A stretch of 64,000 nt of DNA from an uncultured Lachnospiraceae bacterium (GTDB lineage Bacteria; Bacillota; Clostridia; Lachnospirales; Lachnospiraceae): assembly GCA_910579275.1 (NCBI GenBank), contig CAJTTO010000015.1:1-64000 (forward strand), written 5' to 3'. The notes under the pieces are model-generated. The model searched no databases, was not told the DNA's origin, and saw nothing but the letters and a program-made list of their open reading frames with translations. Shown in pieces: positions 34,601-43,419 of the stretch (the stretch's first letter is position 1; each line of letters begins with the position of its first letter). The position numbers and the translations under genes were made by a program.

Positions 34601-34880
34601 ACTGGCCGCCAAGATTGGGAAGGAGTGCGTCCGGTTTCTCTTTTGCGATAATCTGTTCGAGACGCTTTACGTTCAAAGGCTCGATATAGGTTACATCTGC
34701 AATTTCCGGATCTGTCATGATGGTGGCAGGGTTTGAGTTGACAAGTACAATCTCGTACCCAAGCCTGCGCAGCGCTTTGCAGGCCTGTGTTCCGGAATAG
34801 TCGAACTCACATGCCTGTCCGATAATAATCGGGCCGGAACCAATAATCAGTATTTTGTTGATGTCATTTCTCTTTGGCAT
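31653..34880 (-). CDS. carB: carbamoyl-phosphate synthase large subunit
   Basis: 1075-aa ligase making carbamoyl phosphate from bicarbonate, ATP and ammonia (or glutamine through the small subunit), feeding arginine and pyrimidine synthesis. Two homologous ATP-grasp halves are visible: the first starts KILIIGSGPIIIGQACEFDY, the second KIMILGGGPNRIGQGIEFDY. Metal/ATP motifs VIEINPRTSRSSALASKATG and VLEANPRASRTVPLVSKVCN occur in each. The C-terminal MGS-like regulatory domain starts near residue 940. Length equals E. coli CarB (1073). No carA is adjacent; instead it follows iorB by 17 bases, probably as the third gene of an iorA-iorB-carB transcript. Confidence 0.97.
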   Translation of the reverse strand: MPKRNDINKILIIGSGPIIIGQACEFDYSGTQACKALRRLGYEIVLVNSNPATIMTDPEIADVTYIEPLNVKRLEQIIAKEKPDALLPNLGGQSGLNLCSELAKEGVLDKYHVQVIGVQVDAIERGEDRIEFKKSMDAIGVEMARSEVSYSVEEALDIADRLGYPVVLRPAYTMGGAGGGLVYNKDELRTVCARGLQASLVGQVLVEESILGWEELELEIVRDAEGNMITVCFIENIDPLGTHTGDSFCSAPMLTISEELQKRLQEQAYRIVDSVKVIGGTNVQFAHDPVTDRIVVIEINPRTSRSSALASKATGFPIALVSAMLAAGLTLKDIECGKYGTLDKYVPDGDYVVIKFARWAFEKFKGVEDKLGTQMRAVGEVMSIGKTYKEAFQKAIRSLETGRYGLGHAKDYDTKTKEELLLMLAHPSSDRHFIMYEALRKGAAVDEIFDITKVKHYFVKQMQELVEEEESLVKAKGSLPSDDALISAKKNGFSDKYLSQILEIPEETIRNKRIALGVVEAWEGVHVSGTPDSAYYYSTYNAEDKNPVNTDKKKIMILGGGPNRIGQGIEFDYCCVHASLALKELGFETIIVNCNPETVSTDYDTSDKLYFEPLTLEDVLSIYNKEKPLGVIAQFGGQTPLNLATELEKNGVKILGTPPSVIDLAEDRDLFRSMMDKLGIPMPEAGMATTVEEALAIAAKIGYPVMVRPSYVLGGRGMEVVYDDDSMTGYMNAAVGVTPDRPILIDRFLNHALECEADAISDGTHAFVPAVMEHIELAGVHSGDSACIIPSVHITEENVATIKEYTKKIAEEMHVKGLMNMQYAIEKGKVYVLEANPRASRTVPLVSKVCNIRMVPLATDIITSEITSRPSPVPALKEKDIPYYGVKEAVFPFNMFPEVDPILGPEMRSTGEVLGLSPYYGEAFYKAQEATQTQLPLGGTVLISVNGKDKPEVVEIARLFHDAGFEILATGGTHQIISEAGIEAEPVKKLHEGRPNILDLITNGKIDLIVNSPVGKDSVHDDSYLRKAAIKARIPYMTTIAGARATAKGILYVQKNGNAQVKSLQQLHSEILDKE

Positions 34881-34897
34881 AATGAACCTCCTTCACA

Positions 34898-35470
34898 CTA
34901 GCCCAACGCATAACCTGCCTCAAATGCCGCCTTGTTGATTTCAACTGTTTTTGGCGGCACGGTAGCTTCGATGACTTCCAGCCATTTCTCTTTGTCAAAG
35001 TCCATGCGCTTTGCGGCAACTCCGACGATAATGGTATTGAATACCTTGGCATTTCCAAGCTTTTTTGCCTCGTCCATGGCATCTACATCTATCACCTGAT
35101 AACTTTTTTTGAGGGTTTCGATAATATTTTCCGGATACTGTGCGGCTCCTGTCACAACCGTAATCGGGTCGATTCGCTGGTCATTGACAATGAGGACGCC
35201 GTCCTTTTTCAGAAAATGGGCATACCGCAGCGCTTCCAGACGCTCAAAGGCAATGAGTACGTCTGCCTGTCCTTCCTCGACAATTGGTTCCGCCACGCAG
35301 TCACCGTAGCGCACGAATGTGACAACGCTTCCGCCGCGCTGTGCCATTCCGTGAACCTCGGAAAGTTTTACATCATAGCCTGACTTTGTGATGATGCCGC
35401 CGAGGATGCGGCTCGTAAGCAGGGTACCCTGACCGCCTACGCCGACAATCATAATATTTTTTGTAGTCAT
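34898..35470 (-). CDS. iorB: indolepyruvate oxidoreductase subunit beta
   Basis: 190-aa gamma-type subunit of a 2-oxoacid:ferredoxin oxidoreductase. The glycine-rich start MIVGVGGQGTLLTSRILG and VKLSEVHGMAQRGGSVVTFV are typical for IorB. With IorA it oxidises aryl pyruvates (from Trp, Phe, Tyr) to arylacetyl-CoA and passes electrons to ferredoxin. ATG 35470 is preferred: GGAGGATTCGTATAA lies before it, while an ATG six codons upstream overlaps that site. It sits 23 bases after iorA and 17 before carB on the same strand. Cytosolic. Confidence 0.93.
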   Translation of the reverse strand: MTTKNIMIVGVGGQGTLLTSRILGGIITKSGYDVKLSEVHGMAQRGGSVVTFVRYGDCVAEPIVEEGQADVLIAFERLEALRYAHFLKKDGVLIVNDQRIDPITVVTGAAQYPENIIETLKKSYQVIDVDAMDEAKKLGNAKVFNTIIVGVAAKRMDFDKEKWLEVIEATVPPKTVEINKAAFEAGYALG

Positions 35471-35493
35471 TTTATACGAATCCTCCATTTTCC

Positions 35494-37230
35494 TTATTCA
35501 ACGCGCTCAATGGCATCAAACTTGCAGCGTTTCATGCAAAGACCGCAGCCGTTACACATTGTGTCGTCAATTTTTACGGTTCCGTCATCATTTTTTGTGA
35601 GGGCGGGACAGCCGGGAACAAGGCACATTCCGCACTTCTTGCATTTTTCCGGTACGGCGACGCATTTTGCCTTGGTAGCCTGCGATTTCAACAGGGCGCA
35701 GGGAGCGCACACAATGATAACGGAGACTTCATCGCGTGCCGTCTCACGTTTTACAACCGTCTCCAGTTCATCGACATCAAAGGCGTCCACTTCATATACG
35801 TGTTCGACGCCGAGCGCCTTGCACAGGTGATAGAGACTGACTGCCTTTGTCTCCTTGCCGTTGAGCATTTTTCCGGTTGCGGCATGCTCCTGATGCCCGG
35901 TCATTCCTGTCGTGGAGTTGTCAAGAATCATCACTGTGCCGGTAGACTGGTTGTATACCATGTTCATCAGGGAATTAACGCCGGTATGGAGAAACGTCGA
36001 ATCGCCTATGAGTGCAACCCAGTTTTTGATGTAATCCCTGCCTTTTGCTTTTTCCATGCCATGCAGGGTAGAGATGGAAGCGCCCATGCAGACGGTCGTG
36101 TCAATGACATTGAGTGGTGCGACAGCCCCGAGTGTATAGCATCCGATATCTCCCGCTCCGTGGATTCCAAGTTTTTTGAGCACGGAGAACGTGCTTCTGT
36201 GCGGGCATCCGGGACAGAGGATGGGAGGGCGCGCCGGAACCTGTGCAGGCGCTGCCGTCTCCGGCTTCATGCCGAGCACACGCTCACGAATCATGTTGGC
36301 GCTGTATTCGCCCTGCAAGGTAAAAAGCTCCTTTCCTGTGCATTCGATTCCCCACGATTTGACCTGTTCTTCAATCAATGGTTCAAGTTCCTCGAAAATA
36401 TATAACTTGTCCACTTTTGCGGCAAATTCCTCAATCAGTTTTCGCGGGAGCGGATGTACGAGACCGAGCTTAAGCACGCTGGCATTCGGCATCGCCTCCG
36501 CGACATATGTATAGGGGATACCGCTCGTGATAAATCCGACAGAGGTATCTTTGTAGACAGCCCGATTGATTTCAAAATCGCAGGCGTCCTCCGCCATCTG
36601 CTTCAGGCGGTTTTCCACATGGATGTGGCGTCCTTTTGCATTTACGGGCATCATGACGTTTTTTGCCGCGTTTCTCTCGTATGGCTTATCGGGAACTTCC
36701 TGACGCTCCTCAAGGGTCACGGGACCTTGCGAGTGCGCAAGCCTTGTGGTTGTCCGTATCATGACAGGTGTGTCATATTTTTCGCTGTATGCGAAAGCAA
36801 GCTTTGTGAAATCTTTTGCCTCCTGCGAGTCGGACGGTTCGAGTACGGGAACCTGCGCGACGCGTGCCACACAGCGGGAATCCTGTTCGTTCTGCGAGGA
36901 GTACAATCCGGGGTCGTCAGCTGCCGCAAGCACGAGACCGCCGTTTGCGCCGATATAGGATACGGTATAGAGTGGGTCGCTTGCCACGTTGACGCCTACC
37001 ATTTTCATGGATGCCATGGCACGCACGCCGCTGATGGATGCACCGATGGCAACCTCCATGGCAACCTTTTCGTTGGGTGCCCACTCGGCATAAATTTCAG
37101 GGTATTTTACGATATTTTCACTGATTTCGGTGCTTGGCGTGCCGGGATATGCACTGGACACTTTTACGCCGGCTTCGTAAGCCCCGCGGGCAATCGCTTC
37201 ATTGCCCAACATGATTTTTGTTTCGCTCAT
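35494..37230 (-). CDS. iorA: indolepyruvate ferredoxin oxidoreductase subunit alpha
   Basis: 578-aa thiamine-diphosphate and Fe-S subunit of the indolepyruvate oxidoreductase. The N-terminal half contains the pyrimidine-binding domain (AYPGTPSTEISENIVKY). The ThDP diphosphate domain is in the second half (GDIGCYTLGAVAPL, GDSTFLHTGVNSLMNM, NSTTGMTGHQ). Two ferredoxin-type cysteine clusters close the protein: CKKCGMCLVPGCPAL and CNGCGLCMKRCKFDAIE. Length fits IorA (about 580-630). Start is ATG 37230, with GGAAGGAAAAACAA before it on the minus strand. A 206-bp divergent gap separates it from an acyl-CoA ligase that may serve the same aryl-acid pathway. Confidence 0.95.
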   Translation of the reverse strand: MSETKIMLGNEAIARGAYEAGVKVSSAYPGTPSTEISENIVKYPEIYAEWAPNEKVAMEVAIGASISGVRAMASMKMVGVNVASDPLYTVSYIGANGGLVLAAADDPGLYSSQNEQDSRCVARVAQVPVLEPSDSQEAKDFTKLAFAYSEKYDTPVMIRTTTRLAHSQGPVTLEERQEVPDKPYERNAAKNVMMPVNAKGRHIHVENRLKQMAEDACDFEINRAVYKDTSVGFITSGIPYTYVAEAMPNASVLKLGLVHPLPRKLIEEFAAKVDKLYIFEELEPLIEEQVKSWGIECTGKELFTLQGEYSANMIRERVLGMKPETAAPAQVPARPPILCPGCPHRSTFSVLKKLGIHGAGDIGCYTLGAVAPLNVIDTTVCMGASISTLHGMEKAKGRDYIKNWVALIGDSTFLHTGVNSLMNMVYNQSTGTVMILDNSTTGMTGHQEHAATGKMLNGKETKAVSLYHLCKALGVEHVYEVDAFDVDELETVVKRETARDEVSVIIVCAPCALLKSQATKAKCVAVPEKCKKCGMCLVPGCPALTKNDDGTVKIDDTMCNGCGLCMKRCKFDAIERVE

Positions 37231-37436
37231 TTGTTTTTCCTTCCTATATAATAATATGTAATAATAAATATTGTGGTAAGCCCTAATATACTAATGATAG
37301 TGAAAAAATCATGTTCCGTCAATTGTTTTGATGTTTTTTTGCATGGAATATTGTGTATTTTGTAAAAATAGGTTTACTTCGATGCTTTAAAGTGGCATAA
37401 TTAATAGATATATTCGTGATAAAAGGAGTAACAGCA

Positions 37437-39071
37437 ATGCCAATTACAGACATTTTAGAGAGAAACTGCAAATTGTACGGAAACGATATCTGCCTTGTGG
37501 AAATCAACCCCGAAATCAAGGAGACAAGACGTGTCACATGGAAGGAATATGAGCTGATGGAGCCAAATCCTGTGACGCATTACCGCAGGGAGATTACATG
37601 GAGTGTGTTTAATGAGAAGGCAAACCGTTTTGCCAACATGCTGATTCAGAGAGGTGTCAAAAAAGGGGACAAGGTGGCAGTCCTTTTGATGAACTGTCTC
37701 GAGTGGCTGCCGATTTATTTTGGAATCTTAAAGACCGGCGCGCTTGCCGTGCCGTTAAACTTCCGCTATGCGCCGGACGAAATCGAGTACTGCCTGAACC
37801 TTGCTGAGGTCGATGTGCTTGTGTTTGGCCCCGAGTTTATCGGGCGTGTGGAGGAAATTGCGGAGAGCATCAGCAAGAACAGGCTGCTGTTTTTTGTGGG
37901 CGACAACTGCCCAAGCTTTGCGGAGGATTACAACGGCCTGACGGCGAACTGTTCAAGCCAGACACCGTTGATTGCGCTGACAGATGCCGATGATGCCGCG
38001 ATTTACTTCTCGTCGGGAACGACGGGATTTCCGAAAGCGATTTTACATAACCATGAAAGCCTGATGCATTCGTGCAAGGTGGAGCAGAACCACCACGGGC
38101 AGACGAAGCAGGATGTGTTCCTCTGCATTCCGCCGCTGTATCATACAGGCGCAAAAATGCACTGGTTCGGCAGCTTTCTGGAAGGCGGGAAGGCCGTTTT
38201 GCTCAAGGGGACGAAACCGGAGTTTATCCTTGATGCCGTCTCCAAGGAGAAGTGCACCATTGTATGGCTGCTGGTGCCATGGGCGCAGGATATCCTCGAC
38301 GCGATAGACAGGGGGGACATCAGGCTTGCCGACTATGCGCTTTCCCAATGGCGGCTGATGCACATTGGCGCGCAGCCTGTTCCGCAGAGCCTGATACAGC
38401 GCTGGAAAAAGGTGTTTCCGCATCATCAGTACGATACGAATTATGGGCTCAGCGAGTCGATTGGACCAGGCTGTGTACATCTTGGCGTGGAAAACATCCA
38501 TAAAGTCGGTGCGATTGGCAGGGCAGGCTATGGCTGGCAGGTAAAGATTGTGGATGAGAACAGGGAAACGGTAACGCGCGGCGAAGTCGGAGAGCTTGCC
38601 GTGAAAGGACCGGGCGTTATGACCTGCTACTACAATGACGAGCCGGCGACAAAAGAGGTTCTGCGTGACGGATGGCTTTTTACGGGCGATATGGCGCAGG
38701 AGGATGCCGATGGATTTATTTTTCTCGTCGACCGGAAAAAAGACGTGGTTATCAGCGGCGGTGAGAATATTTATCCTGTCCAGATTGAGGATTTCCTGCG
38801 GACGTATGATAAGATAAAGGATGCAGCGGTAATCGGAATCCCTGACAAACGTCTGGGGGAGATAACGGCAGCCATTATTGAGATAAAGGAAGGCTTGGAC
38901 TGCACGGAGGACGAAATCAACGCATACTGCACGAAGCTTCCGAAGTACAAAAGGCCGCGCAAGATTATTTTTGCAGAGATACCAAGAAACCCGACCGGAA
39001 AAATCGAGAAGCCGAAGCTGCGCAAAATTTATGGCGGGGAGAGTCTCGTGGCGGCGCAGAATAACTCATAA
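37437..39071 (+). CDS. AMP-forming acyl-CoA ligase (class I adenylate-forming)
   Basis: 544-aa adenylate-forming enzyme that activates a carboxylic acid as acyl-AMP and transfers it to CoA. Motifs: ATP loop YFSSGTTGFPKA, TNYGLSESIG, the Asp-containing core FTGDMAQEDADGF, hinge VDRKKDVVISGGENIYP and catalytic lysine NPTGKIEKPK. ATG 37437 has AAAGGAGTAACAGC upstream; seven codons before it are rejected. An unusual stretch near residues 30-60 (EYELMEPNPVTHYRREITW) is inserted before the first core motif. The gene is divergent from iorA, so an aryl or branched-chain acid is a reasonable substrate guess. rarA follows after 26 bases. Confidence 0.9.
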   Translation: MPITDILERNCKLYGNDICLVEINPEIKETRRVTWKEYELMEPNPVTHYRREITWSVFNEKANRFANMLIQRGVKKGDKVAVLLMNCLEWLPIYFGILKTGALAVPLNFRYAPDEIEYCLNLAEVDVLVFGPEFIGRVEEIAESISKNRLLFFVGDNCPSFAEDYNGLTANCSSQTPLIALTDADDAAIYFSSGTTGFPKAILHNHESLMHSCKVEQNHHGQTKQDVFLCIPPLYHTGAKMHWFGSFLEGGKAVLLKGTKPEFILDAVSKEKCTIVWLLVPWAQDILDAIDRGDIRLADYALSQWRLMHIGAQPVPQSLIQRWKKVFPHHQYDTNYGLSESIGPGCVHLGVENIHKVGAIGRAGYGWQVKIVDENRETVTRGEVGELAVKGPGVMTCYYNDEPATKEVLRDGWLFTGDMAQEDADGFIFLVDRKKDVVISGGENIYPVQIEDFLRTYDKIKDAAVIGIPDKRLGEITAAIIEIKEGLDCTEDEINAYCTKLPKYKRPRKIIFAEIPRNPTGKIEKPKLRKIYGGESLVAAQNNS

Positions 39072-39097
39072 AAAGCGAATCAACAGGAGCGTGCAGT

Positions 39098-40429
39098 ATG
39101 GATTTATTAGAATATATGAGAAATACGGTGAAGGAAAAAGAATCTCCGCTGGCGGCAAGACTCAGACCCACGACGCTCGACGAGGTTGTGGGGCAGTCGC
39201 ATATCATTGGCAGGGATAAACTTTTGTACCGGGCAATCAAGGCGGACAAACTCAGCTCGATTATCTTCTACGGCCCTCCTGGAACCGGAAAGACAACGCT
39301 TGCAAAGGTAATTGCCAATACGACAAGTGCGGAATTTACACAGATAAACGCTACGTCTGCAGGCAAAAAGGACATGGAGGAGGTCATCGGTAAGGCGAAG
39401 GATACGCTTGCCATGTATGCGAAACGCACAATATTATTTATTGATGAAATCCATCGTTTTCATAAGGGGCAGCAGGATTACCTGCTGCCGTTTGTGGAGG
39501 ATGGGACAATTATACTGATTGGCGCTACCACGGAAAATCCATATTTCGAGGTAAATGGGGCGCTTCTTTCGCGCTCTATAATTTTTGAATTGAAGCCTCT
39601 GGAAAAGTCCGATATTAAAGAACTGCTAAAGCGGGCAGTGTATGATGTGGAAAAGGGGATGGGCAGCTATGATGCCTGTATTGACGAGGAGGCGCTGGAG
39701 TTTTTGGCAGACCTGTCAGGCGGTGATGCGAGGCACGCGCTAAATGCCATAGAGCTTGGCATTATGACGACAGACAGGAGTGAGGACGGCAGGATTCACA
39801 TCACGGTGGAAGTCGCGCAGGAATGCATACAGAAACGGCGCATCTCATACGACAAGACAGGGGACAACCACTATGATACGATATCGGCATTTATCAAAAG
39901 CATGCGCGGTTCCGATCCGGATGCGGCAGTCTATTATCTTGCAAAAATGCTCTGCGCGGGGGAACAGGCTGCGTTTATCGCAAGACGAATCATGATTTGT
40001 GCGGCGGAGGATGTGGGAAACGCTGACCCCATGGCTTTGAACGTGGCAGTGAGCGCATCGCTTGCCGTGGAACGCATCGGTATGCCGGAGGCACAGATTA
40101 TCCTTGCCCAGGCAGCTTCCTACGTGGCGTGTGCGCCAAAAAGCAATGCCGCGTGCCATGCAATCTTTGCGGCAAATGAGGAAATTCAGAGAAGCGGCAG
40201 TCTGGCAATACCGGCGCACTTGCAGGACGCACACTATAAGGGAGCGGCAAAATTGGGACACGGAACGGGATACAAATATGCACACGATTACAAAAACCAT
40301 TATGTGGAGCAGCAGTATCTTCCCTATGAACTTACAGGAAAGACATTTTATGAACCGTCGTGGAACGGATATGAGGCGAAAATCAGAGAACATATGAAGC
40401 GAATCAAAAAAGAGGCGGCAGAGAACTGA
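39098..40429 (+). CDS. rarA: replication-associated recombination protein A (RarA/MgsA)
   Basis: AAA+ ATPase (443 aa) related to clamp-loader subunits; acts at stalled replication forks. LAARLRPTTLDEVVGQSHII is the family start. Walker A GPPGTGKTTLAK is near residues 59-70 and Walker B ILFIDEIHRFHKGQQD near 110-125. Sensor motifs GATTENPYFEVN and LSGGDARHALN follow. The C-terminal tetramer domain includes KSMRGSDPDAAVYYLAKML and the end YLPYELTGKTFYEP. ATG 39098 with CAGGAGCGTGCAGT upstream. It may be co-transcribed with the ligase gene. Confidence 0.96.
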   Translation: MDLLEYMRNTVKEKESPLAARLRPTTLDEVVGQSHIIGRDKLLYRAIKADKLSSIIFYGPPGTGKTTLAKVIANTTSAEFTQINATSAGKKDMEEVIGKAKDTLAMYAKRTILFIDEIHRFHKGQQDYLLPFVEDGTIILIGATTENPYFEVNGALLSRSIIFELKPLEKSDIKELLKRAVYDVEKGMGSYDACIDEEALEFLADLSGGDARHALNAIELGIMTTDRSEDGRIHITVEVAQECIQKRRISYDKTGDNHYDTISAFIKSMRGSDPDAAVYYLAKMLCAGEQAAFIARRIMICAAEDVGNADPMALNVAVSASLAVERIGMPEAQIILAQAASYVACAPKSNAACHAIFAANEEIQRSGSLAIPAHLQDAHYKGAAKLGHGTGYKYAHDYKNHYVEQQYLPYELTGKTFYEPSWNGYEAKIREHMKRIKKEAAEN

Positions 40430-40463
40430 CAGGGGGGATTCTGCCGCAGCCGATGCAGGATGG

Positions 40464-40979
40464 CTAAAAAAGCGCAGCCATCAAATACTTGTAGATTTCT
40501 TCATTTTTGTTGTACCAGCTGTCACAGACGGTTTCCGCCAGATCTTGCGTCGGAACGGACAGTTTGATGTTCACAAGGTCGATATCCCGCTCCTTTGCAA
40601 TCAGTTCGGCCTCGTATTCACCGGAAGTTGTTTTATAATAGTTTGCTGTAATGGAAGCTTCGTTTTTCAGCTCAAGGTGTTTTTCCGCAAGAAATGAGTC
40701 AATATCGTGGATAATGGCATCGCCGATTCGGTTTCCGAAGTAGGACAGGGTATTTTGTCCCTCGGAGGTGATGGAAAAGTAGGTGCGGTTCATAAGTGTG
40801 TCAGCCTTGATAAGCTCCGCGTCCTGAAGGTCGGAAAACACCTGCTGCAGCGTCATGAAATTTGTGTATTCTTTTTCAAGGATAAATCCGCTGATCTGTG
40901 AATAAGTGAGCTTGAATTTGACCTTGTCGAGCATATATAGGACTATTAGTTTGTACAGTGTTAATGGATCCTGAACCAT
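40464..40979 (-). CDS. DUF4364 family protein (winged-helix-like)
   Basis: 171-aa cytosolic protein of the DUF4364 family. LYKLIVLYMLDKVKFKLTYS followed by FMTLQQVFSDLQDAELIK and RTYFSITSEGQNTLSYFG resembles a winged-helix transcription factor of the PadR type; the C-terminal half (ITANYYKTTSGEYEAELIAK) is beta-rich. ATG 40979 is preferred (AAGGCGTGGTATCA before it); a GTG three codons upstream is possible. It sits on the minus strand close behind the radical SAM gene (25 bases). DNA target unknown. Confidence 0.85.
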   Translation of the reverse strand: MVQDPLTLYKLIVLYMLDKVKFKLTYSQISGFILEKEYTNFMTLQQVFSDLQDAELIKADTLMNRTYFSITSEGQNTLSYFGNRIGDAIIHDIDSFLAEKHLELKNEASITANYYKTTSGEYEAELIAKERDIDLVNIKLSVPTQDLAETVCDSWYNKNEEIYKYLMAALF

Positions 40980-41004
40980 TGATACCACGCCTTTCGTTTT
41001 AGAA

Positions 41005-41973
41005 TTACTGTTTGCAATCGTTCATTCGGTATGCGGCAGACTGCCATGTGCCGCGTCGTTTCATCTCCTGATGGAGTGTGTTGAGAACGCGTCTTTTGTC
41101 AAGGCTCCATAAAGGGGCGATGAGCAAATCCTTCGGTCCGTCACCCGTTACACGGTGTATCACCATATCGGGCGGCAGAATCTCAAGACAGGAGATTATG
41201 ATATCAATATACTCCATAAAATCAAGAATTTCAAAGGTTTTCTTCTCGTATAATTCGACCAGATCCGTGTTTTTCAAGACATGCAGCAGCTGCAATTTGA
41301 TGCCGTCTGCACCTTTTTGCCCCAGAAAACGGCACGTTTCGAGCATCATCTGCCTGTCTTCCCCGGGAAGCCCTAAGATGACATGGACGATGACCGGAAT
41401 GGAAATTTTGCGGAGGCTTGCCAGCGCCTGATCAAATACGGACAGTGGATAGCCGCGGCGGATGAGTACCGCGGTCTGTTCATGTATGGTCTGGAGACCG
41501 AGTTCTATCCAGATGAATTTATCTGGGTAGTCCTGATTTAAGCGGTCAAGAAGGGAGAGCACGTCGCTGTCAAGACAGTCGGGTCTGGTGGCGACGGATA
41601 TGCCCACGACAGATGGCTCGTCAAGTGCCTCGCGGTAAAGATGCTCGAGTCTTGCAGCCGGCGCATAGGTGTTGGTGTATGCCTGAAAATAGGCGATAAA
41701 ACGGTTCCCGATTGTTTTATTCCGGAAGTACTGTTTCCCCTTTTCAAGCTGTGTCGAGATGGAATCCGCGATGCCCTTTTTGGCGGCAAAATCACCGCTT
41801 CCGCCTGCACTGCAAAAAATACAGCCCCGGCTGCCGTACGTCCCATCGCGGTTTGGACAGGTCATTCCGGCATCAAGGGCGATTTTGTAGATTTTTTCGC
41901 CGTAATGCGCTTTCAGCTCATAGTCGAGTGTGTGATAGGGCTTATCGTTCCAACGCATGGCTTGCGGTTTCAT
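41005..41973 (-). CDS. TIGR01212-family radical SAM protein (YhcC-like)
   Basis: 322-aa radical SAM enzyme. The cluster-binding cysteines are C39, C51 and C54 in TCPNRDGTYGSRGCIFC, the variant spacing of the YhcC/TIGR01212 group. IWIELGLQTIHEQTAVLIRR and PVIVHVILGLPGEDRQMML are conserved core segments, and the end EILPPDMVIHRVTGDGPKD is family-specific. The reaction is unknown in this family. Its ATG overlaps the stop of the malic enzyme gene by one base (TAATG), indicating coupled translation; the link to malic enzyme is probably only positional. Confidence 0.92.
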   Translation of the reverse strand: MKPQAMRWNDKPYHTLDYELKAHYGEKIYKIALDAGMTCPNRDGTYGSRGCIFCSAGGSGDFAAKKGIADSISTQLEKGKQYFRNKTIGNRFIAYFQAYTNTYAPAARLEHLYREALDEPSVVGISVATRPDCLDSDVLSLLDRLNQDYPDKFIWIELGLQTIHEQTAVLIRRGYPLSVFDQALASLRKISIPVIVHVILGLPGEDRQMMLETCRFLGQKGADGIKLQLLHVLKNTDLVELYEKKTFEILDFMEYIDIIISCLEILPPDMVIHRVTGDGPKDLLIAPLWSLDKRRVLNTLHQEMKRRGTWQSAAYRMNDCKQ

Positions 41974-43127
41974 TATCGTACAATGTGCGACTTGACCGCT
42001 TCGGCGACAAGCTCTGCAACTTTCGGGTTGAACGCTTCGGGCATGATGTTGTCCTCGCCAAGTTCGTCATCCGGAACAAGCCCCGCAATCGCATTGGCTG
42101 CGGCAAGCTTCATTTCCTCCGTAATCTGTGTGGCGCGTCCTTCGAGGGCACCCTTGAAGATACCGGGAAATGCAACCACATTGTTGACCTGATTCGGGAA
42201 ATCACTCCGCCCTGTACCGACAACACGGGCACCGGCGGCTTTTGCCACATCCGGCATGATTTCCGGCGTCGGGTTTGCCATTGCAAACAGGATGGAATCG
42301 GCAGCCATGGACTGTACCATTTCCTGTGTTACAATATTTGGGGCGGACACGCCGACAAAGATATCCGCGCCTTTCAGCGCGTCGGCAAGCGTGCCTGTTT
42401 CCCCGTTCGGGTTGGTGACGGATGCCATCTTTTCCTGCATCCAGTTCAGTCCTTCGGTGGATGTCGACACGATTCCAACCTTGTCGCACATGATAACGTT
42501 TGTAAATCCGTATGTAAGCAGAAGCTTTGTGATGGCAACGCCCGCACTGCCCGCGCCGTTTACGACCACCTTGCAGTTTTCTTTCTGCTTGCCGACTACT
42601 TTCAGCGCATTGATGATACCTGCGAGGACAACGATTGCGGTTCCGTGCTGGTCATCGTGGAATACAGGGATGTCAAGTGTTGCTTTCAGGCGCTCCTCGA
42701 TTTCGAAACAGCGCGGTGCGCTGATATCCTCAAGGTTAATTCCGCCGTAAGCAGGTGCAAGCCATGTGACTGCCTTGATGATTTCTTCGGTATCCTGCGT
42801 GTCAAGGCAGATGGGGACGGCATTGACACCGCCGAATTCCTTGAACAGGACGGCCTTTCCTTCCATGACGGGCATGGCAGCATAAGGACCGATGTTCCCG
42901 AGACCAAGCACGGCGCTTCCGTCTGAAATGACGGCGACTGTGTTTGCCTTCATGGTGTACTGGTAAGCAGCTTCCTTATCCTCTGCGATAACCTTGCAAG
43001 GCTCCGCGACGCCGGGTGTATATGCAAGAGACAATGCCTCTCTGGATTTGACGGGGGTCTTTGACACGGTCTCGATTTTTCCGTTCCATTCTTTGTGCAG
43101 CTGTAATGCTTTTTCCTGAGTAGTCAT
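41973..43127 (-). CDS. malic enzyme (malate dehydrogenase, oxaloacetate-decarboxylating)
   Basis: 384-aa enzyme converting malate to pyruvate, CO2 and NAD(P)H. The N-terminal catalytic domain shows SREALSLAYTPGVAEPC and SDGSAVLGLGNIGPYAAMPV, then FHDDQHGTAIVVLAGIINAL. The nucleotide domain begins VVVNGAGSAGVAITKLLLTY. RSDFPNQVNNVVAFPGIFKG is near the end. This is the short bacterial type (about 390 aa) without a phosphotransacetylase domain. Start ATG 43127, with GGAGGATTTTTATTT before it. First gene of a probable malic enzyme-radical SAM-DUF4364 transcript. NAD or NADP preference cannot be read. Confidence 0.94.
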   Translation of the reverse strand: MTTQEKALQLHKEWNGKIETVSKTPVKSREALSLAYTPGVAEPCKVIAEDKEAAYQYTMKANTVAVISDGSAVLGLGNIGPYAAMPVMEGKAVLFKEFGGVNAVPICLDTQDTEEIIKAVTWLAPAYGGINLEDISAPRCFEIEERLKATLDIPVFHDDQHGTAIVVLAGIINALKVVGKQKENCKVVVNGAGSAGVAITKLLLTYGFTNVIMCDKVGIVSTSTEGLNWMQEKMASVTNPNGETGTLADALKGADIFVGVSAPNIVTQEMVQSMAADSILFAMANPTPEIMPDVAKAAGARVVGTGRSDFPNQVNNVVAFPGIFKGALEGRATQITEEMKLAAANAIAGLVPDDELGEDNIMPEAFNPKVAELVAEAVKSHIVR

Positions 43128-43419
43128 AAATAAAAATCCTCCATTCTGTAAAAAAGTTCCTTATTATAATGTATAATAAATTGTCATAATTCGCAATAAA
43201 TTCTTCTTCCTATTTTTGAAAAAATGAGTTATAATTTTATCAGCAGTAAAATCTAAGGACGCCATCTGTTTATTTTGTAAGCAATTCAAATGTTTTCCAT
43301 TTTGTATCAAATTATATAATTTCTGTGAAGTTTTTCCTGATTTTGAGTTATGACAGTGTTACGGAAAAGAGTGGGACATGCGGCTAATATTAGTAGAAAG
43401 GTAGGAACTGGTATATTTT

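Noticed and set aside
35800..37251. Long plus-strand frames opposite iorA
   Set aside because: Shadow of a confidently identified gene with no ribosome sites or family match.
37231..37436. 72-codon minus-strand frame in the iorA-ligase gap
   Set aside because: AT-rich divergent promoter region, no ribosome site; overlaps the start of the ligase gene.
41712..42926. 404-codon plus-strand frame opposite the malic enzyme and radical SAM genes
   Set aside because: Both opposite-strand genes are recognised with full motifs; this is an antisense shadow.
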